Source of the DNA: Alloalcanivorax xiamenensis
GTDB lineage: Bacteria > Pseudomonadota > Gammaproteobacteria > Pseudomonadales > Alcanivoracaceae
Reading direction: 5' to 3'
Length of the DNA: 64,000 nucleotides
Assembly: GCF_009846745.1 (NCBI RefSeq)
Contig: NZ_AQPF01000011.1
Location: 42,063 to 106,062, forward strand
A program made the position numbers and the translations under genes. The notes below the pieces were generated by a model that did not search any database, was not told where the DNA came from, and worked only from the letters and a program-made list of their open reading frames with translations. Of the stretch, positions 52,356-61,959 are shown in pieces. Positions within the stretch are counted from its first letter, which is position 1. Every line of letters starts with the position of its first letter.

Positions 52356-53015
52356 ATGAACTCCTCTGCTTCCCAACGTGAAACCCGTTATTTGCAAGGC
52401 CCCGCCGGGCGTCTTCGTCTGACCCTCGATCATCCCGCGAAGCCGCCTTGTGGCGTGGTGCTGGTGGGCCATCCGCAGCCGTTGCTGGGCGGCTCGCCCC
52501 GGCATCCGGTGCCGCATGCCCTGGCACGGGCCTTGCGCGATGCCGGCTGGCTGGTGGTGAGGCCGAGTTTTCGCGGTGTCGACGACTCCGAAGGGGAGCA
52601 TGGTGCCGGCGACGGCGAAGAGCAGGACACCCTGTTGATGATCGCGACCCTGCGCGAGGACTATCCGCGGCTCCCCCTGGCACTGGTGGGGTTTTCCTTC
52701 GGCGCTTACGTATTTGCCCGTGCCGCCCGTGCCCTGGAAACGGAACGCCCGGTGGATGCTCTGGTATTGATGGGGCTTCCGGTGGGGCAGGTCCCGGACG
52801 GCCGCTATTATCCGCCGCAGCCCATTCCCGGCTCGGCACTGTTGCTGCACGGCGAAAACGACGAACGGGCACCATTGACGGACCTGCTGCAATGGGCTCG
52901 CCCACGGCAGCGACCGGTGGTGGTGTTCGCCGGTACTGACCATTTCTTCAAGGGCTGTCTGCCCCGCGCCGCCGCGATGGTAGTCGGGCACCTTGGCGCG
53001 ATTGCCGCCCGCTGA
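52356..53015 (+). CDS. Alpha/beta hydrolase
   Basis: The product is 219 residues. The nucleophile elbow GFSFGAY gives Ser114; the acid (HGENDERAPL) and His (GTDHFF) complete the triad. The oxyanion text VGHPQPLLGGS suits the YsgA/CocE-like short hydrolases that act on esters. Single gene. Confidence 0.92.
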   Translation: MNSSASQRETRYLQGPAGRLRLTLDHPAKPPCGVVLVGHPQPLLGGSPRHPVPHALARALRDAGWLVVRPSFRGVDDSEGEHGAGDGEEQDTLLMIATLREDYPRLPLALVGFSFGAYVFARAARALETERPVDALVLMGLPVGQVPDGRYYPPQPIPGSALLLHGENDERAPLTDLLQWARPRQRPVVVFAGTDHFFKGCLPRAAAMVVGHLGAIAAR

Positions 53016-53210
53016 TCCCGCCGATCCATCAAGGAACGTAAAAAGTAGCCGAAACCGCATACGGGTACACTCAGGATGGCCGCGGTCACGAGCATACTGG
53101 CGAGCCCGCCTGCCCGGACCGGTGGGTTGCGCCTCATACGCCATTCTTGTGATGGTGGTGGTGAGGTCGAACCGGCGATGAGCAACCGGAAGAAGAGGTA
53201 AAACCGGATT

Positions 53211-53987
53211 ATGATCGACGAGTCAGTGAGAGAAGAAATCATGCGCCGCATTCGCGACGCGGAGCAGGAACATGGGGTCCGTGTGCTGTACGCGGTGGAA
53301 TCCGGCAGCCGGGCCTGGGGGTTTGCCTCCCCCAACAGCGATTACGATGTGCGCTTTATTTATGTGCACCCTCACGACTGGTATCTCAGCGTGGACCTGG
53401 AAGACAAGCGTGATGTCATCGAATACGAGATCGTCGACGACATCGACATCAACGGTTGGGATTTACGCAAGGCACTGAAGCTGTTCTGGAAGTCCAATCC
53501 CTCCTTTGTTGAGTGGATGCAGTCCCCCATTGTTTATGTGGATGATCATGCCTTTTCCGAAGGCGTCCGCTCGCTGATGCCGGGCATATACTCGGTGACC
53601 AAAGGCGTGCACCACTATCACGGCATGGCCAAGACCAACTACAAAGGGTATCTGAAAGCCCAGTTGGTGCCGTTGAAAAAGTACTTTTACGTACTCAGGC
53701 CGCTCCTGGCGATCCGCTGGCTTGAAACCCATGGAGAACCCGCGCCCATCGAGTTCGAGCGCCTGCGTGAAACCCTTGCGGATGCCCCGGGGGTAAACGA
53801 TGAAATCAGCAAGTTACTGGAACGCAAGAAGCGCAGTCAGGAAAAGGAATTCGTGCCGGCGATTCCGACCTTGAACCGGTTTATCGAAAAAGAATTGTCA
53901 CGTTTGGCCAGTTATCAGGAAGACCCCGCCGAGCGCACCGAGGATCTGACCGCCTTGAGCCAGTTCTTTCGTTCGTTTCTGAAGTAG
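53211..53987 (+). CDS. Nucleotidyltransferase (PF10127/YcgL-type)
   Basis: The product is 258 residues. The minimal nucleotidyltransferase motif is seen as ESGSRAWGFASPNSDYDVRFIYV, where GSRAW-x6-SDYDVR holds the metal-binding Asp residues. The helical second half (WYLSVDLEDKRDVIEYEIVDDIDINGWDLRKALKLFWKSNP) matches the predicted nucleotidyltransferase family. Substrate not known; some relatives are linked with RNA ligases or phage defence. Confidence 0.9.
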   Translation: MIDESVREEIMRRIRDAEQEHGVRVLYAVESGSRAWGFASPNSDYDVRFIYVHPHDWYLSVDLEDKRDVIEYEIVDDIDINGWDLRKALKLFWKSNPSFVEWMQSPIVYVDDHAFSEGVRSLMPGIYSVTKGVHHYHGMAKTNYKGYLKAQLVPLKKYFYVLRPLLAIRWLETHGEPAPIEFERLRETLADAPGVNDEISKLLERKKRSQEKEFVPAIPTLNRFIEKELSRLASYQEDPAERTEDLTALSQFFRSFLK

Positions 53988-54090
53988 AGAACCAGCATTA
54001 TTGCATCGTCAATTGCGGCAATTCTGTTAATGTGAAACCCCCGTTGAACTGAAAGCGCGGAAGGTGGAAGCTTCCGCGAGGAGTAAAGTA

Positions 54091-54720
54091 ATGACGATTC
54101 TGGTGGTCGGCGCCAACGGGCAGATTGGACGACAGTTCTGCCAATTGGCGAAAGACGCGGCGGTCCCGTTCCAGGCGATGGTGCGGAGCACGGAACAACA
54201 AGCCTGGTTCCGGGACCGGGGCATGGACACGGTGCTGGCGGATCTGGAAGGGGCTCTTGATCATGCTTTCGATGGCTGCGACCAAGTGTTGTTCACCGCC
54301 GGTTCTGGTCCGCATACCGGGCCGGACAAGACACTGTTGATTGATCTGCACGGCGCCATGCGGGTGGCGGATCTGGCCAAAAGCGAGGGGCTGTCCCGCT
54401 ATGTCATGGTGAGCGCCCTGCGTGCCGACGATCCGTTGCGGGCACCGGAGAAATTGCGTCCTTACATGGCGGCGAAAAAGGCGGCGGACGATTACCTCAA
54501 GAACCGGGGCGTACCCTACATTATTCTCAAGCCGGGACGCCTCACTGATGACGCGGCCACCGGCAGGGTGGCGACCAGCGTGGAGGAGTCGGGTGACAAC
54601 AGTGTTTCCCGCGCCAACGTGGCCGCTACCTTGCTGTATCTGTTACGGACCCCTTCCCTGGTGAACCGGGAATTCGGACTGTTGGACGGGACCAGGACGC
54701 CGGAGGAGGCTCTGGTGTAA
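54091..54720 (+). CDS. NAD(P)-binding SDR-like protein
   Basis: The product is 209 residues from the ATG at 54091 (GAGGAG upstream). The Rossmann motif ILVVGANGQIGRQF and the catalytic-type YMAAKKAADDYL are atypical-SDR (NmrA/YwnB-like) features. It may bind NADPH and act as a reductase or redox sensor. Confidence 0.9.
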   Translation: MTILVVGANGQIGRQFCQLAKDAAVPFQAMVRSTEQQAWFRDRGMDTVLADLEGALDHAFDGCDQVLFTAGSGPHTGPDKTLLIDLHGAMRVADLAKSEGLSRYVMVSALRADDPLRAPEKLRPYMAAKKAADDYLKNRGVPYIILKPGRLTDDAATGRVATSVEESGDNSVSRANVAATLLYLLRTPSLVNREFGLLDGTRTPEEALV

Positions 54721-54743
54721 AAGACGCGACCGGAGACTGAAAC

Positions 54744-55376
54744 GTGGTACCACTGCAGGATCTGATTATTTTCGCTGGCGCGGCGTTGCTGATGGTGGTG
54801 ACACCGGGCCCCAACATGATCTATTTGGTCTCCCGCTCGATTTGTCAGGGGCGGCGGGCCGGCGTGATTTCCCTGTTGGGGGTGATCGCCGGCTTTCTGG
54901 TGCATATGTTGGCGGCGGCGCTGGGGCTGACCGCCTTGTTTCTGGCGGTGCCGTTGGCTTATGAGCTGTTGAAGTGGGCCGGCGCCGCTTATTTACTGTG
55001 GCTGGCCTGGCAGGCGGTGAGGCCCGGTGCCCGCTCGCCGTTTGAGCCTCGTGATCTGCCGGCGGATTCCGATGGCAGGCTGTTCCTCATGGGGTTTCTG
55101 ACTAATGTGCTGAACCCGAAGATAGCGGTCTTTTATTTGTCCATTTTCCCCCAGTTCATAGCCGTGGCGCACGGCTCGGTGTTTCTGCAAAGTATCGCGC
55201 TGGGGCTGACGCAGATTCTGGTCAGTTTTTCCGTCAACCTTGCCATCGCGCTGTCCGCCGCCGGTATTTCCGGCTGGTTTGCCCGCAACCCGCCGTGGCT
55301 GGCGCTGCAACGCTATCTGATGGGCGGTGTGCTGGCGGGTCTGGCGATCCGACTGTCACTGGAAGAACGTAAATAA
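54744..55376 (+). CDS. LysE/RhtB-family amino-acid exporter
   Basis: The product is 210 residues with a GTG start after CCGGAGACTG. Six hydrophobic helices are evident (for example ITPGPNMIYLVSRSICQGRRAGVISLLG, typical of the RhtB family). It exports amino acids or related metabolites. It is downstream of the SDR gene and upstream of a GST gene in the same direction with short gaps. Confidence 0.92.
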   Translation: MVPLQDLIIFAGAALLMVVTPGPNMIYLVSRSICQGRRAGVISLLGVIAGFLVHMLAAALGLTALFLAVPLAYELLKWAGAAYLLWLAWQAVRPGARSPFEPRDLPADSDGRLFLMGFLTNVLNPKIAVFYLSIFPQFIAVAHGSVFLQSIALGLTQILVSFSVNLAIALSAAGISGWFARNPPWLALQRYLMGGVLAGLAIRLSLEERK

Positions 55377-55398
55377 CGGGAAGGGCAAAGAGGACGCC

Positions 55399-56016
55399 AT
55401 GATTCTGTACGATGACCCGATATCCGGCAACGGTTACAAGATTCGTCTGCTGTTGGCGTTACTGGGGATTCCCTACCAATACGTGCCCGTGGACATCCTG
55501 CGCGGCGAATCCCGTACCGTGGAGTTCCTGGCGAAAAACCCCAACGGACGCATTCCGGTGTTGCAGTTGGATGATGGTACTTTCCTGCCGGAGTCCAACG
55601 CGGTGTTGTTTTATCTTTCGCAGGGCACGGCCTATTGGCCTGGGGACAAAGTGGAGCAGGCGCAAGTGATGCAATGGCTGTTCTTCGAGCAGTACAGCCA
55701 TGAACCGAACATCGCCACCGCCCGCTTCTGGCTGGCGATCAAGGGGTTTGACGACACGCCGTTCAATCGCGAGCTGCTGGAACAGAGACACAAAGCGGGT
55801 AATGAGGCGTTGGCGGTGATGGACCAGCATTTGAGCACTCGCACGTTCATGGTTGGCGAACGCTACTCGATCGCCGACATCGCCCTCTATGCCTACACGC
55901 ACGAGGCCCACGAGGGCGGCTTCGATCTGTTCCTGTATCCGCATGTACAGGCCTGGCTGGATCGGGTAAGCGGGCAACCGGGGCACGTGACCACCGAGTG
56001 GATCCCAAGCGCGTAG
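55399..56016 (+). CDS. Glutathione S-transferase
   Basis: The product is 205 residues from the ATG at 55399. The thioredoxin-like N-terminal domain has a Tyr-type (MILYDDPISGNGYKIRLLLALLG) start and the cis-Pro text NPNGRIPVLQLDDGTFLPES, then the helical domain (YSIADIALYAYTHEAHEGGFDL). It conjugates or reduces with glutathione in the cytosol. Confidence 0.93.
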   Translation: MILYDDPISGNGYKIRLLLALLGIPYQYVPVDILRGESRTVEFLAKNPNGRIPVLQLDDGTFLPESNAVLFYLSQGTAYWPGDKVEQAQVMQWLFFEQYSHEPNIATARFWLAIKGFDDTPFNRELLEQRHKAGNEALAVMDQHLSTRTFMVGERYSIADIALYAYTHEAHEGGFDLFLYPHVQAWLDRVSGQPGHVTTEWIPSA

Positions 56017-56036
56017 GATAGGGCGAAGCGCACGGT

Positions 56037-56107
56037 ATTCGCTGGCAAGCCAGCTTCCCACAACGGCTCCGTAACGCCCACTGTGGAAAGCTGCCTTGGC
56101 AGCGATA
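56037..56107. repeat. Diverged copy of the 1110-1185 inverted repeat
   Basis: ATTCGCTGGCAAGCCAGCTTCCCACA (56037-56062, given here in part) matches 1159-1184 with one difference. The second arm 56081-56107 is a looser copy. It lies between the GST and DUF427 genes. Confidence 0.8.
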
Positions 56108-56192
56108 GCGATCGGCATGTAAGCGTGCCAGTGCGTTGCGTGTAGATGGACGGTTGCACAACCGCTGATGGTGGATAATGTGGGCGTAAACC

Positions 56193-56570
56193 TCAGGCTT
56201 CGGGTAGAACCCGGATGTCTTCCACCCGCTCTGGATAGAACGCCAGATATTCCTTGATTCGCGCTACCGCCGGGAAAGGCTTCGGATAACTCCATACGGC
56301 GTTCTCACCGTGCTCTCCGGGCAGGCTGAAGTAACTCGCTTCGCCTTTGTACGGGCAGTAGGTTTTCAGTGGCGTCGGCGTCAGTAATGACAGGTCGGTA
56401 TCGGCGCGGGGAATATAGTATACGTCAGGCAGATCGGCTTCGCTCACTGTCAGCGTCGCGCGGCTGTCGGCGACGATGGCGCCATCGGCGATCACCACCA
56501 CTCGCCCCGGTGTGGGGTGGATGTGAATCGGATGATCGGGACCGGGTTGTTTGATCGGGCGGTCGCTCAT
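56193..56570 (-). CDS. DUF427 domain protein
   Basis: The product is 125 residues from the ATG at 56570 with GGAGTC upstream. Family text: PGRVVVIADGAIVADSRA, DVYYIPRADTDLSLL, TYCPYKGEASYFSL and FYPERVEDIRVLPE. DUF427 has a tent-like beta barrel that binds small molecules; its role is unclear. Confidence 0.93.
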   Translation of the reverse strand: MSDRPIKQPGPDHPIHIHPTPGRVVVIADGAIVADSRATLTVSEADLPDVYYIPRADTDLSLLTPTPLKTYCPYKGEASYFSLPGEHGENAVWSYPKPFPAVARIKEYLAFYPERVEDIRVLPEA

Positions 56571-56595
56571 GAGGATGACTCCCGCGGATGAAGGG

Positions 56596-56976
56596 TCAGT
56601 GGGTGGTTTCGCCGGCCCCGCCGCGAGCACTCTCGCTGACGGGTTCGCGTGACAGAATGCCTTCCGCGTCCAGGGAGGCGATGGCCACCCGGGTGTCGGA
56701 GGGGATGTCACCGCTCAACTGCAGGGCCAGGTAGCGCATGGCGCACACCCGCAGAAAGGACGTGAAATTTCCCAGATCATGGCCAGCGTCGATGGACTCA
56801 TGATAGAGCCGGGTGATCATCTGTGGCAGGTTCATGCCGTCCCGCTCGGCCACTTCCTCAAGCACACGCCAGAACGCGTTCTCAATGCGCACGCTGGTGA
56901 CCATGCCGTCGATGCGGAGGGAGTGGGTACGGCTGACCCAGAGTTGCGGGTCGGCGTTGATGAACAGCTTGCACAT
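56596..56976 (-). CDS. Ribbon-helix-helix (RHH_4) domain protein
   Basis: The product is 126 residues. The sequence LRIDGMVTSVRIENAFWRVLEEVAERDGMNLPQMITRLY is the RHH_4 pattern, followed by GHDLGNFTSFLRVCAMRYLALQL. Possibly a transcriptional regulator of the arylsulfatase-type family. It shares direction with the next two upstream genes (DJ-1 and Rieske). Confidence 0.9.
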   Translation of the reverse strand: MCKLFINADPQLWVSRTHSLRIDGMVTSVRIENAFWRVLEEVAERDGMNLPQMITRLYHESIDAGHDLGNFTSFLRVCAMRYLALQLSGDIPSDTRVAIASLDAEGILSREPVSESARGGAGETTH

Positions 56977-57037
56977 GTGAGGTCCCTCGGGCGCCCCCGA
57001 ACCCGCTGTATGGGTGGGGACGCCCGCACCGGCCCGA

Positions 57038-57607
57038 CTATTGATCGAGCAGCTTGAAGAACTGCGCCAGCCAGGCCGGGTGGGCCGGCCAGGCCGGTGC
57101 TGTCACCAGATTACCATCGGTCACCGCGTCGTCAACGTCGATGCCGGCATAGGTCCCCCCGGCCAACTCCACCTCGGGCTGACAAGCCGGGTAGGCGGAG
57201 CAGGTGCGGCCTTCCAGCACCCCGGCGGCGGCGAGTAATTGCGCGCCATGGCAGATGGCCGCCACCGGTTTTTTGGTGTCAAAAAAGTGCCGTACCAGAT
57301 TTTGCACTTCGGCGTTCAGGCGCAGGTATTCCGGCGCCCGGCCACCGGGCACCACCAGGGCGTCGTAGCGGGTGGGATCGATGCCGTCGAAGTCGGCGTT
57401 CAGGGCAAAGCGATGCCCCGGCTTTTCTGTGTAAGTCTGGTCCCCTTCGAAATCGTGGATGGCGGTCGCCACGGTGTCGCCGGCCTTCTTGTCCGGGCAC
57501 ACCGCATGGACGGTATGTCCGACGGCCCGCAGCGCCTGGAACGGCACCATGGTTTCGTAGTCCTCGGTGAAATCACCGGTAATCATCAGAATGGTCTTGG
57601 CGCCCAT
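57038..57607 (-). CDS. DJ-1/PfpI family protein
   Basis: The product is 189 residues. The nucleophile elbow AAICHGAQLLAAAG carries Cys119-His120. The N-terminus ILMITGDFTEDYETMVPFQAL and later NLVTAPAWPAHPAWL are typical of PfpI/YhbO-like proteins, which are involved in stress protection or deglycation. Exact substrate unknown. Confidence 0.92.
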   Translation of the reverse strand: MGAKTILMITGDFTEDYETMVPFQALRAVGHTVHAVCPDKKAGDTVATAIHDFEGDQTYTEKPGHRFALNADFDGIDPTRYDALVVPGGRAPEYLRLNAEVQNLVRHFFDTKKPVAAICHGAQLLAAAGVLEGRTCSAYPACQPEVELAGGTYAGIDVDDAVTDGNLVTAPAWPAHPAWLAQFFKLLDQ

Positions 57608-57694
57608 GTCGGCCTCCCGCTGTTGTTGGTATGGACTCGGGAAACGTTAGCAGGGGGCGGTGACATAGAGGTATTACACCGATACTACGTATGA

Positions 57695-58837
57695 TCAGGG
57701 CTGTTCAAGAAGCTGTTGCAGTTGGCGGTGAAAGCGCGGGGCGCTGTATTCGAAGGTGCCGAAGGTCAGCGCCTCATTGGCGCCGCTGGCGAGCCCGCTC
57801 TGGATCGACTCGGCCAGGTCGTAGTCCTCCGCCAGGGTGCGGCGGTACAGATCCACGTTGGCCTGCCAGTAGTTCCGTGCCTTGTCACTGTCCGGCGCTT
57901 GCGGCAGAAGCGTGGTCTCATGAACCCGGGTCAGGCCGGGAGCGAGAGGTTCGAGAGTGCTGAACTGGGTATGGTCCGGTTGCACCAGGAAGGTGGTATT
58001 GGGAAAGAAATAGTAGATGATGTTGCCATGGTCCCGTGGTTGGAACCGGTCGCGGGATGGTGGCGAGGCTGGATCGAAATTGGCTTTGAGCAGGAACAGG
58101 CGACGATTCAGATCGAACTCGTCGATGATCTGAAGATTGTCGGTAAACATGTGGGCGATGGTATTGCGATGGGCGATTTTGAAGTGATAGGCCTCGAAGG
58201 AGCCGTCCACCAGCAATTTCCAGTTTGCTTTCACCAGGTAGGAACGGGAGGCAAAGCCCTGGGGATTTGTCAGGTCCAGGGCTTCCAGTTCCGTCATTAA
58301 GGGATCGAGGTACGGATCGATATCCTGGTCGGCGCGGTCCGGATCCAGAATCAACCAGATCATGCCGGCGCGCTCACTTACCGCCAACTGGCGCAACCCT
58401 GAGCGTGACCGGTCCAGGCAAGGAAAGCCGAAGTCCTGTGGCAGTCCTTTGAGGCCGCCGTCCGGTTTATAAGTCCAGGCGTGATAAGGGCAAACGAAAG
58501 CCCGCGCACCCTGACCGCGCCCGGCGGGCGCCACGCGCGCGCCACGATGGCGGCAAACGTTTAGGAAGGCCCGCACCGTACCGTCGGGTTGGCGCACCAG
58601 CAACAACGGGGTGTCATGGCAATCCAGGGACAACCAGTCACCGGCCGCCGCCAGCTCGGATGCGGGCGCCACCGGAATCGGGCGGCGCAGCAACAGGTTC
58701 CTCTCCTGTTCGAAATGGTGCTCGGAAAGATAGCGCGAAACCGGGACCGAACTGGCCTGTTCATCGCCTTCGGGACGCTCTCCGGTCAGGGCGGTGAGCG
58801 CGCGGTCATACAGGTCGCACCGGGTACTTTGTTTCAT
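57695..58837 (-). CDS. Rieske aromatic-ring hydroxylating oxygenase alpha-subunit-like
   Basis: The product is 380 residues from the ATG at 58837. The Rieske [2Fe-2S] cluster is bound by Cys95-x-His97 and Cys116-x2-His119. The mononuclear iron site is read from DGSFEAYHFKIAHRN with His218 and His223. No beta subunit, ferredoxin or reductase gene adjoins it, so the partner must be elsewhere, or the protein belongs to a single-component oxygenase class. Substrate unknown. Confidence 0.93.
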   Translation of the reverse strand: MKQSTRCDLYDRALTALTGERPEGDEQASSVPVSRYLSEHHFEQERNLLLRRPIPVAPASELAAAGDWLSLDCHDTPLLLVRQPDGTVRAFLNVCRHRGARVAPAGRGQGARAFVCPYHAWTYKPDGGLKGLPQDFGFPCLDRSRSGLRQLAVSERAGMIWLILDPDRADQDIDPYLDPLMTELEALDLTNPQGFASRSYLVKANWKLLVDGSFEAYHFKIAHRNTIAHMFTDNLQIIDEFDLNRRLFLLKANFDPASPPSRDRFQPRDHGNIIYYFFPNTTFLVQPDHTQFSTLEPLAPGLTRVHETTLLPQAPDSDKARNYWQANVDLYRRTLAEDYDLAESIQSGLASGANEALTFGTFEYSAPRFHRQLQQLLEQP

Positions 58838-59059
58838 GATTATTCTTGTGGTGAATTTTCTGGTAACAATATGACTGAGAATGCCGTAGCCCCCTCGCGG
58901 AGTCAATCATTCCCATGAACCCGGTCACAGCCCTGCCTTGAGTACCCGGTGATACTTGAAACGGGCCGGCAAATTGTTGGGGAGCCGCCCCGTTACCTGT
59001 GAACAGACTCCAAGGAAATCCATACACAGCGATCCATACTCAAAAAGGAGTACTTCGAT

Positions 59060-59455
59060 ATGGATATTGAAGAAGCCCGTCGGGTTGTCTCGGCCCTGGC
59101 CAATGGCGTACATCCTGTAACCGGTGAAGTTCTGCCGGAAGAGCACTTGTACAACGAACCTGCCGTTATTCGTTCTCTGTTTACGCTACTGAAAGCCGTG
59201 CGGATGCCCAAGCGGGCGCCGCTGAGTCTGGAAGAGCGGCAAAAGGAGAACGTTAAACTCGGCCGCCCCAGAAATGCCGGGCTGCCGTGGACGGAGACGT
59301 TGCGGGAGGAGCTGGCGAAGCAGTTTCGTGGCGGCGCCGGCATCACGGATCTGACCGGCCGGTTCGAGCGCACCCGCGGGGCGATCTTGTCCGAGTTGCT
59401 TCGCCAGGGACTGATTGAACCGGATCAAAGGCAAGCGGAGATGGAGCCCCGCTAG
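59060..59455 (+). CDS. Hypothetical protein, putative DNA-binding
   Basis: The product is 131 residues with AAGGAG before the ATG. The N-terminal text (EEARRVVSALANGVHPVTGEVLPEE) resembles a conserved pseudomonad family, and the C-terminal helix-turn-helix-like part (DLTGRFERTRGAILSELLRQGLI) suggests nucleic acid binding. A regulatory role is inferred. Confidence 0.7.
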   Translation: MDIEEARRVVSALANGVHPVTGEVLPEEHLYNEPAVIRSLFTLLKAVRMPKRAPLSLEERQKENVKLGRPRNAGLPWTETLREELAKQFRGGAGITDLTGRFERTRGAILSELLRQGLIEPDQRQAEMEPR

Positions 59456-59572
59456 CGCTCCGGAGGTGTCTGCCCTCGCGTTTGGGTATACAGTGCGAAA
59501 ATCGCATTGGGCACGGCCGTTCGTCTATTCCGGAGAATAACGAATGTCCGCGGCAAAACCGGGAGAGCAGAG

Positions 59573-60553
59573 ATGCAATACACGCGACTGGGCCGTACTG
59601 GCCTGAAGGTTTCCCGCCTGTGTCTGGGGTGCATGACCTACGGTATTCCTGATCGTGGCAAGCACGCCTGGACCCTTGACGAAGAGCGCAGCCGGCCTTT
59701 GATCCGCCAGGCGTTGGAGGCGGGCATCAATTTCCTCGATACCGCCAACGCCTATTCCGATGGCACTTCGGAGGAAATCGTCGGGCGCGCCATTGGTGAT
59801 TTCGCCCGCCGTGACGAGATCGTACTGGCCACCAAGGTATTCATGCCGATGTCCGGCGATGCCAATGGCGGCGGCCTGTCCCGTAAGGCGATCATGCGGC
59901 AAATCGATAATAGCCTGAGACGATTGGGCACCGACTATGTGGATCTCTACCAGATCCATCGCTGGGATTACCACACTCCCATCGAGGAAACCCTGGAAGC
60001 GCTGCACGATGTGGTGAAGGCCGGCAAAGCCCGTTATATCGGCGCGTCGTCCATGTACGTCTGGCAATTCGCCAAGGCGGTGTTCACCTCCCGTCAGAAC
60101 GGTTGGACTGAGTTCGTCAGCATGCAGAACCATTTAAACCTTCTGTACCGGGAGGAAGAACGGGAGATGTTGCCGTTCTGCGCCGACCAGGGCATCGGCG
60201 TACTGCCGTGGAGCCCGCTGGCACGAGGGCGTCTGGCGCGGGAGCCGGATCAGGACAGCGATCGGCAGCGTACCGATGAGTTTGGCAAGGGACTGTATGT
60301 GCAAATGGCGGAAGCGGACCGGCGAGTGATCGAGGCGGTGGGCCGGGTGGCCACCGCCCGCGGCGTACCGCGTGCGCAGGTGGCGCTGGCCTGGCTGTTG
60401 CATCAGTCTCCGGTGACCGCGCCGATTGTCGGTGCCAGTAAGCCGGTGCAATTGGAAGATGCTGTCAGTGCCTTGTCCCTGGAACTGTCCGGGGACGAGA
60501 TAGCCGCCTTGGAACAGGCGTACATTCCCCATGATGTGGTGGGATTCAGCTGA
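59573..60553 (+). CDS. Aldo-keto reductase (YajO-like)
   Basis: The product is 326 residues from the ATG at 59573, close in text to E. coli YajO (324 residues). The AKR catalytic Tyr is in FLDTANAYSDGTSEE, with the following Asp, Lys (LATKVFM) and His (YQIHRWDY) residues. Reduces aldehydes or sugars with NADPH; YajO itself has been linked with deoxyxylulose and thiamine metabolism. Monocistronic. Confidence 0.93.
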   Translation: MQYTRLGRTGLKVSRLCLGCMTYGIPDRGKHAWTLDEERSRPLIRQALEAGINFLDTANAYSDGTSEEIVGRAIGDFARRDEIVLATKVFMPMSGDANGGGLSRKAIMRQIDNSLRRLGTDYVDLYQIHRWDYHTPIEETLEALHDVVKAGKARYIGASSMYVWQFAKAVFTSRQNGWTEFVSMQNHLNLLYREEEREMLPFCADQGIGVLPWSPLARGRLAREPDQDSDRQRTDEFGKGLYVQMAEADRRVIEAVGRVATARGVPRAQVALAWLLHQSPVTAPIVGASKPVQLEDAVSALSLELSGDEIAALEQAYIPHDVVGFS

Positions 60554-60620
60554 GCCTGATGGGCAAAACGCCGCTATAATCGCGGCGCCGATGACGTCAT
60601 GGAGACAGGGAGGTACGGGC

Positions 60621-61157
60621 ATGCATATCGTATTGGGTTTGTTGGGGACGTTGGTCACGATTCTGTGGCTGCTTTATCGCCTGGCGGAGATGGGCATCGA
60701 TCTGGGCGGACTGAATCCCTGGGCCTGGCGCCGTCGCCGCCAATGGCGCAGCCGCAGCCAGGGTAACCCGATCTATGCTTTGGAAAGCCCCATGGAGTTG
60801 ACGGCGCTATTAATGACCGCCGCCGCCAAATTGGATGGCGATATGAGCGGTGATGAAAAGCGGGCCCTGTTGACGTTGTTCCGGGAGACCTTCCACCTGC
60901 CCGAGGCCGAGGCCTCGGATCTGTTGGCCGCTTGCGTGCATTTGTTTGGTAAGGGCGAGGAAATCCGGGATAACCTGGCGGCGGTGGTGCGGCCCAGCCT
61001 TGAGCGGTTCTCGCCGGAGCAGGCTGAGTCGGCACTGGAACTGGTGGAGCGAATCACCCGGGTGGAGGGAACCCCTTCGCGGCGGCAACAGGATTTGCTC
61101 GAACAACTGGTGCCACTACTCCGGCCCGCTTCCCCCAAAAAAGGGCAATGGCGGTAG
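60621..61157 (+). CDS. TerB-like protein with N-terminal membrane anchor
   Basis: The product is 178 residues from the ATG at 60621 with GGGAGG upstream. One TM helix (VLGLLGTLVTILWLLYRLA) is followed by a TerB-fold helical domain (LTALLMTAAAKLDGDMSGDEKRALLTLFRETF). It may bind metal at the inner membrane or act in stress. A TATAAT box sits at 60575-60580. Confidence 0.88.
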   Translation: MHIVLGLLGTLVTILWLLYRLAEMGIDLGGLNPWAWRRRRQWRSRSQGNPIYALESPMELTALLMTAAAKLDGDMSGDEKRALLTLFRETFHLPEAEASDLLAACVHLFGKGEEIRDNLAAVVRPSLERFSPEQAESALELVERITRVEGTPSRRQQDLLEQLVPLLRPASPKKGQWR

Positions 61158-61167
61158 TCTTCGCGGG

Positions 61168-61959
61168 TTATGGCCACACACTGACGATCAGCATCAACAG
61201 TAGAAGCAGCAGATAAGCCCGGGCGTGCAGCCGGTCATTAATCGCCGGGATACAGTGTTTCGCGAACAGCATTCCGGCGATGCCGGCGATCACCAGGACA
61301 CCGAGAACCCTGGTGTTGACGTATCCCAGATATTCCGTGCCAAGCGACTGGTCCTGTCCCAGCCACGCGTACATCACGGTGCCGACGATAGCCACCGGCA
61401 TCGACAGCGGGTTGGCGGCGCTGACGCAGTATTTCATGTCATAGCCATGCCGGCGCAGCAGTGGAACGGTCATGACACTGCCGCCAACACCCAGCAGTGT
61501 GGCGATAGTACCGATCAGCGGACCGCCCGCCCAGCGGGTCACCGGGCGTATCCGGCGGGGCTCGGGTTTACCCAGGAACCCCTTGCGCAGCAGAGCATCC
61601 AGCAGCGTCCCCGCCAGATAAAGACTGAACAGTATGCGTAATAGTGAATCACCGAGCAGATCGGCCAGACCGGCACCCAGCAGGGCGCCCACGCCGATGG
61701 GAAGAAGGAGAGGGGCGAGGATTTCGCTGTGCAGATACCCCCGTCGCCAGTTGGTATAAGTGGCATAGCCGGCGTTCAGGATCATCACCGCCGTGGACGT
61801 GGCCACGGCCACGCGCATGCCATGGCCCGCGCCAATGCCGGTGGCGTTGACGAAATGATAGACGAAAGGGACCACCACGAAGCCGCCGCCGAAGCCGAAC
61901 AGCAAAGTGGTGATACCGGTGGCGAAGCCCGCCACGGCGATGACGATAAAGTAGTCCAT
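61168..61959 (-). CDS. TauE/SafE family membrane transporter
   Basis: The product is 263 residues from the ATG at 61959. About eight membrane helices are present, including the family text GFGGGFVVVPFVY and LLGVGGSVMTVPLL. It exports sulfite, sulfoacetate or another organic anion. It converges with the TerB-like gene 10 bp away. Confidence 0.92.
   Translation of the reverse strand: MDYFIVIAVAGFATGITTLLFGFGGGFVVVPFVYHFVNATGIGAGHGMRVAVATSTAVMILNAGYATYTNWRRGYLHSEILAPLLLPIGVGALLGAGLADLLGDSLLRILFSLYLAGTLLDALLRKGFLGKPEPRRIRPVTRWAGGPLIGTIATLLGVGGSVMTVPLLRRHGYDMKYCVSAANPLSMPVAIVGTVMYAWLGQDQSLGTEYLGYVNTRVLGVLVIAGIAGMLFAKHCIPAINDRLHARAYLLLLLLMLIVSVWP

Noticed and set aside
53016..53136. Possible small minus-strand membrane protein between the hydrolase and nucleotidyltransferase genes
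   Set aside because: The hydrophobic stretch is short, the frame runs into the hydrolase gene and no ribosome-binding site is seen.
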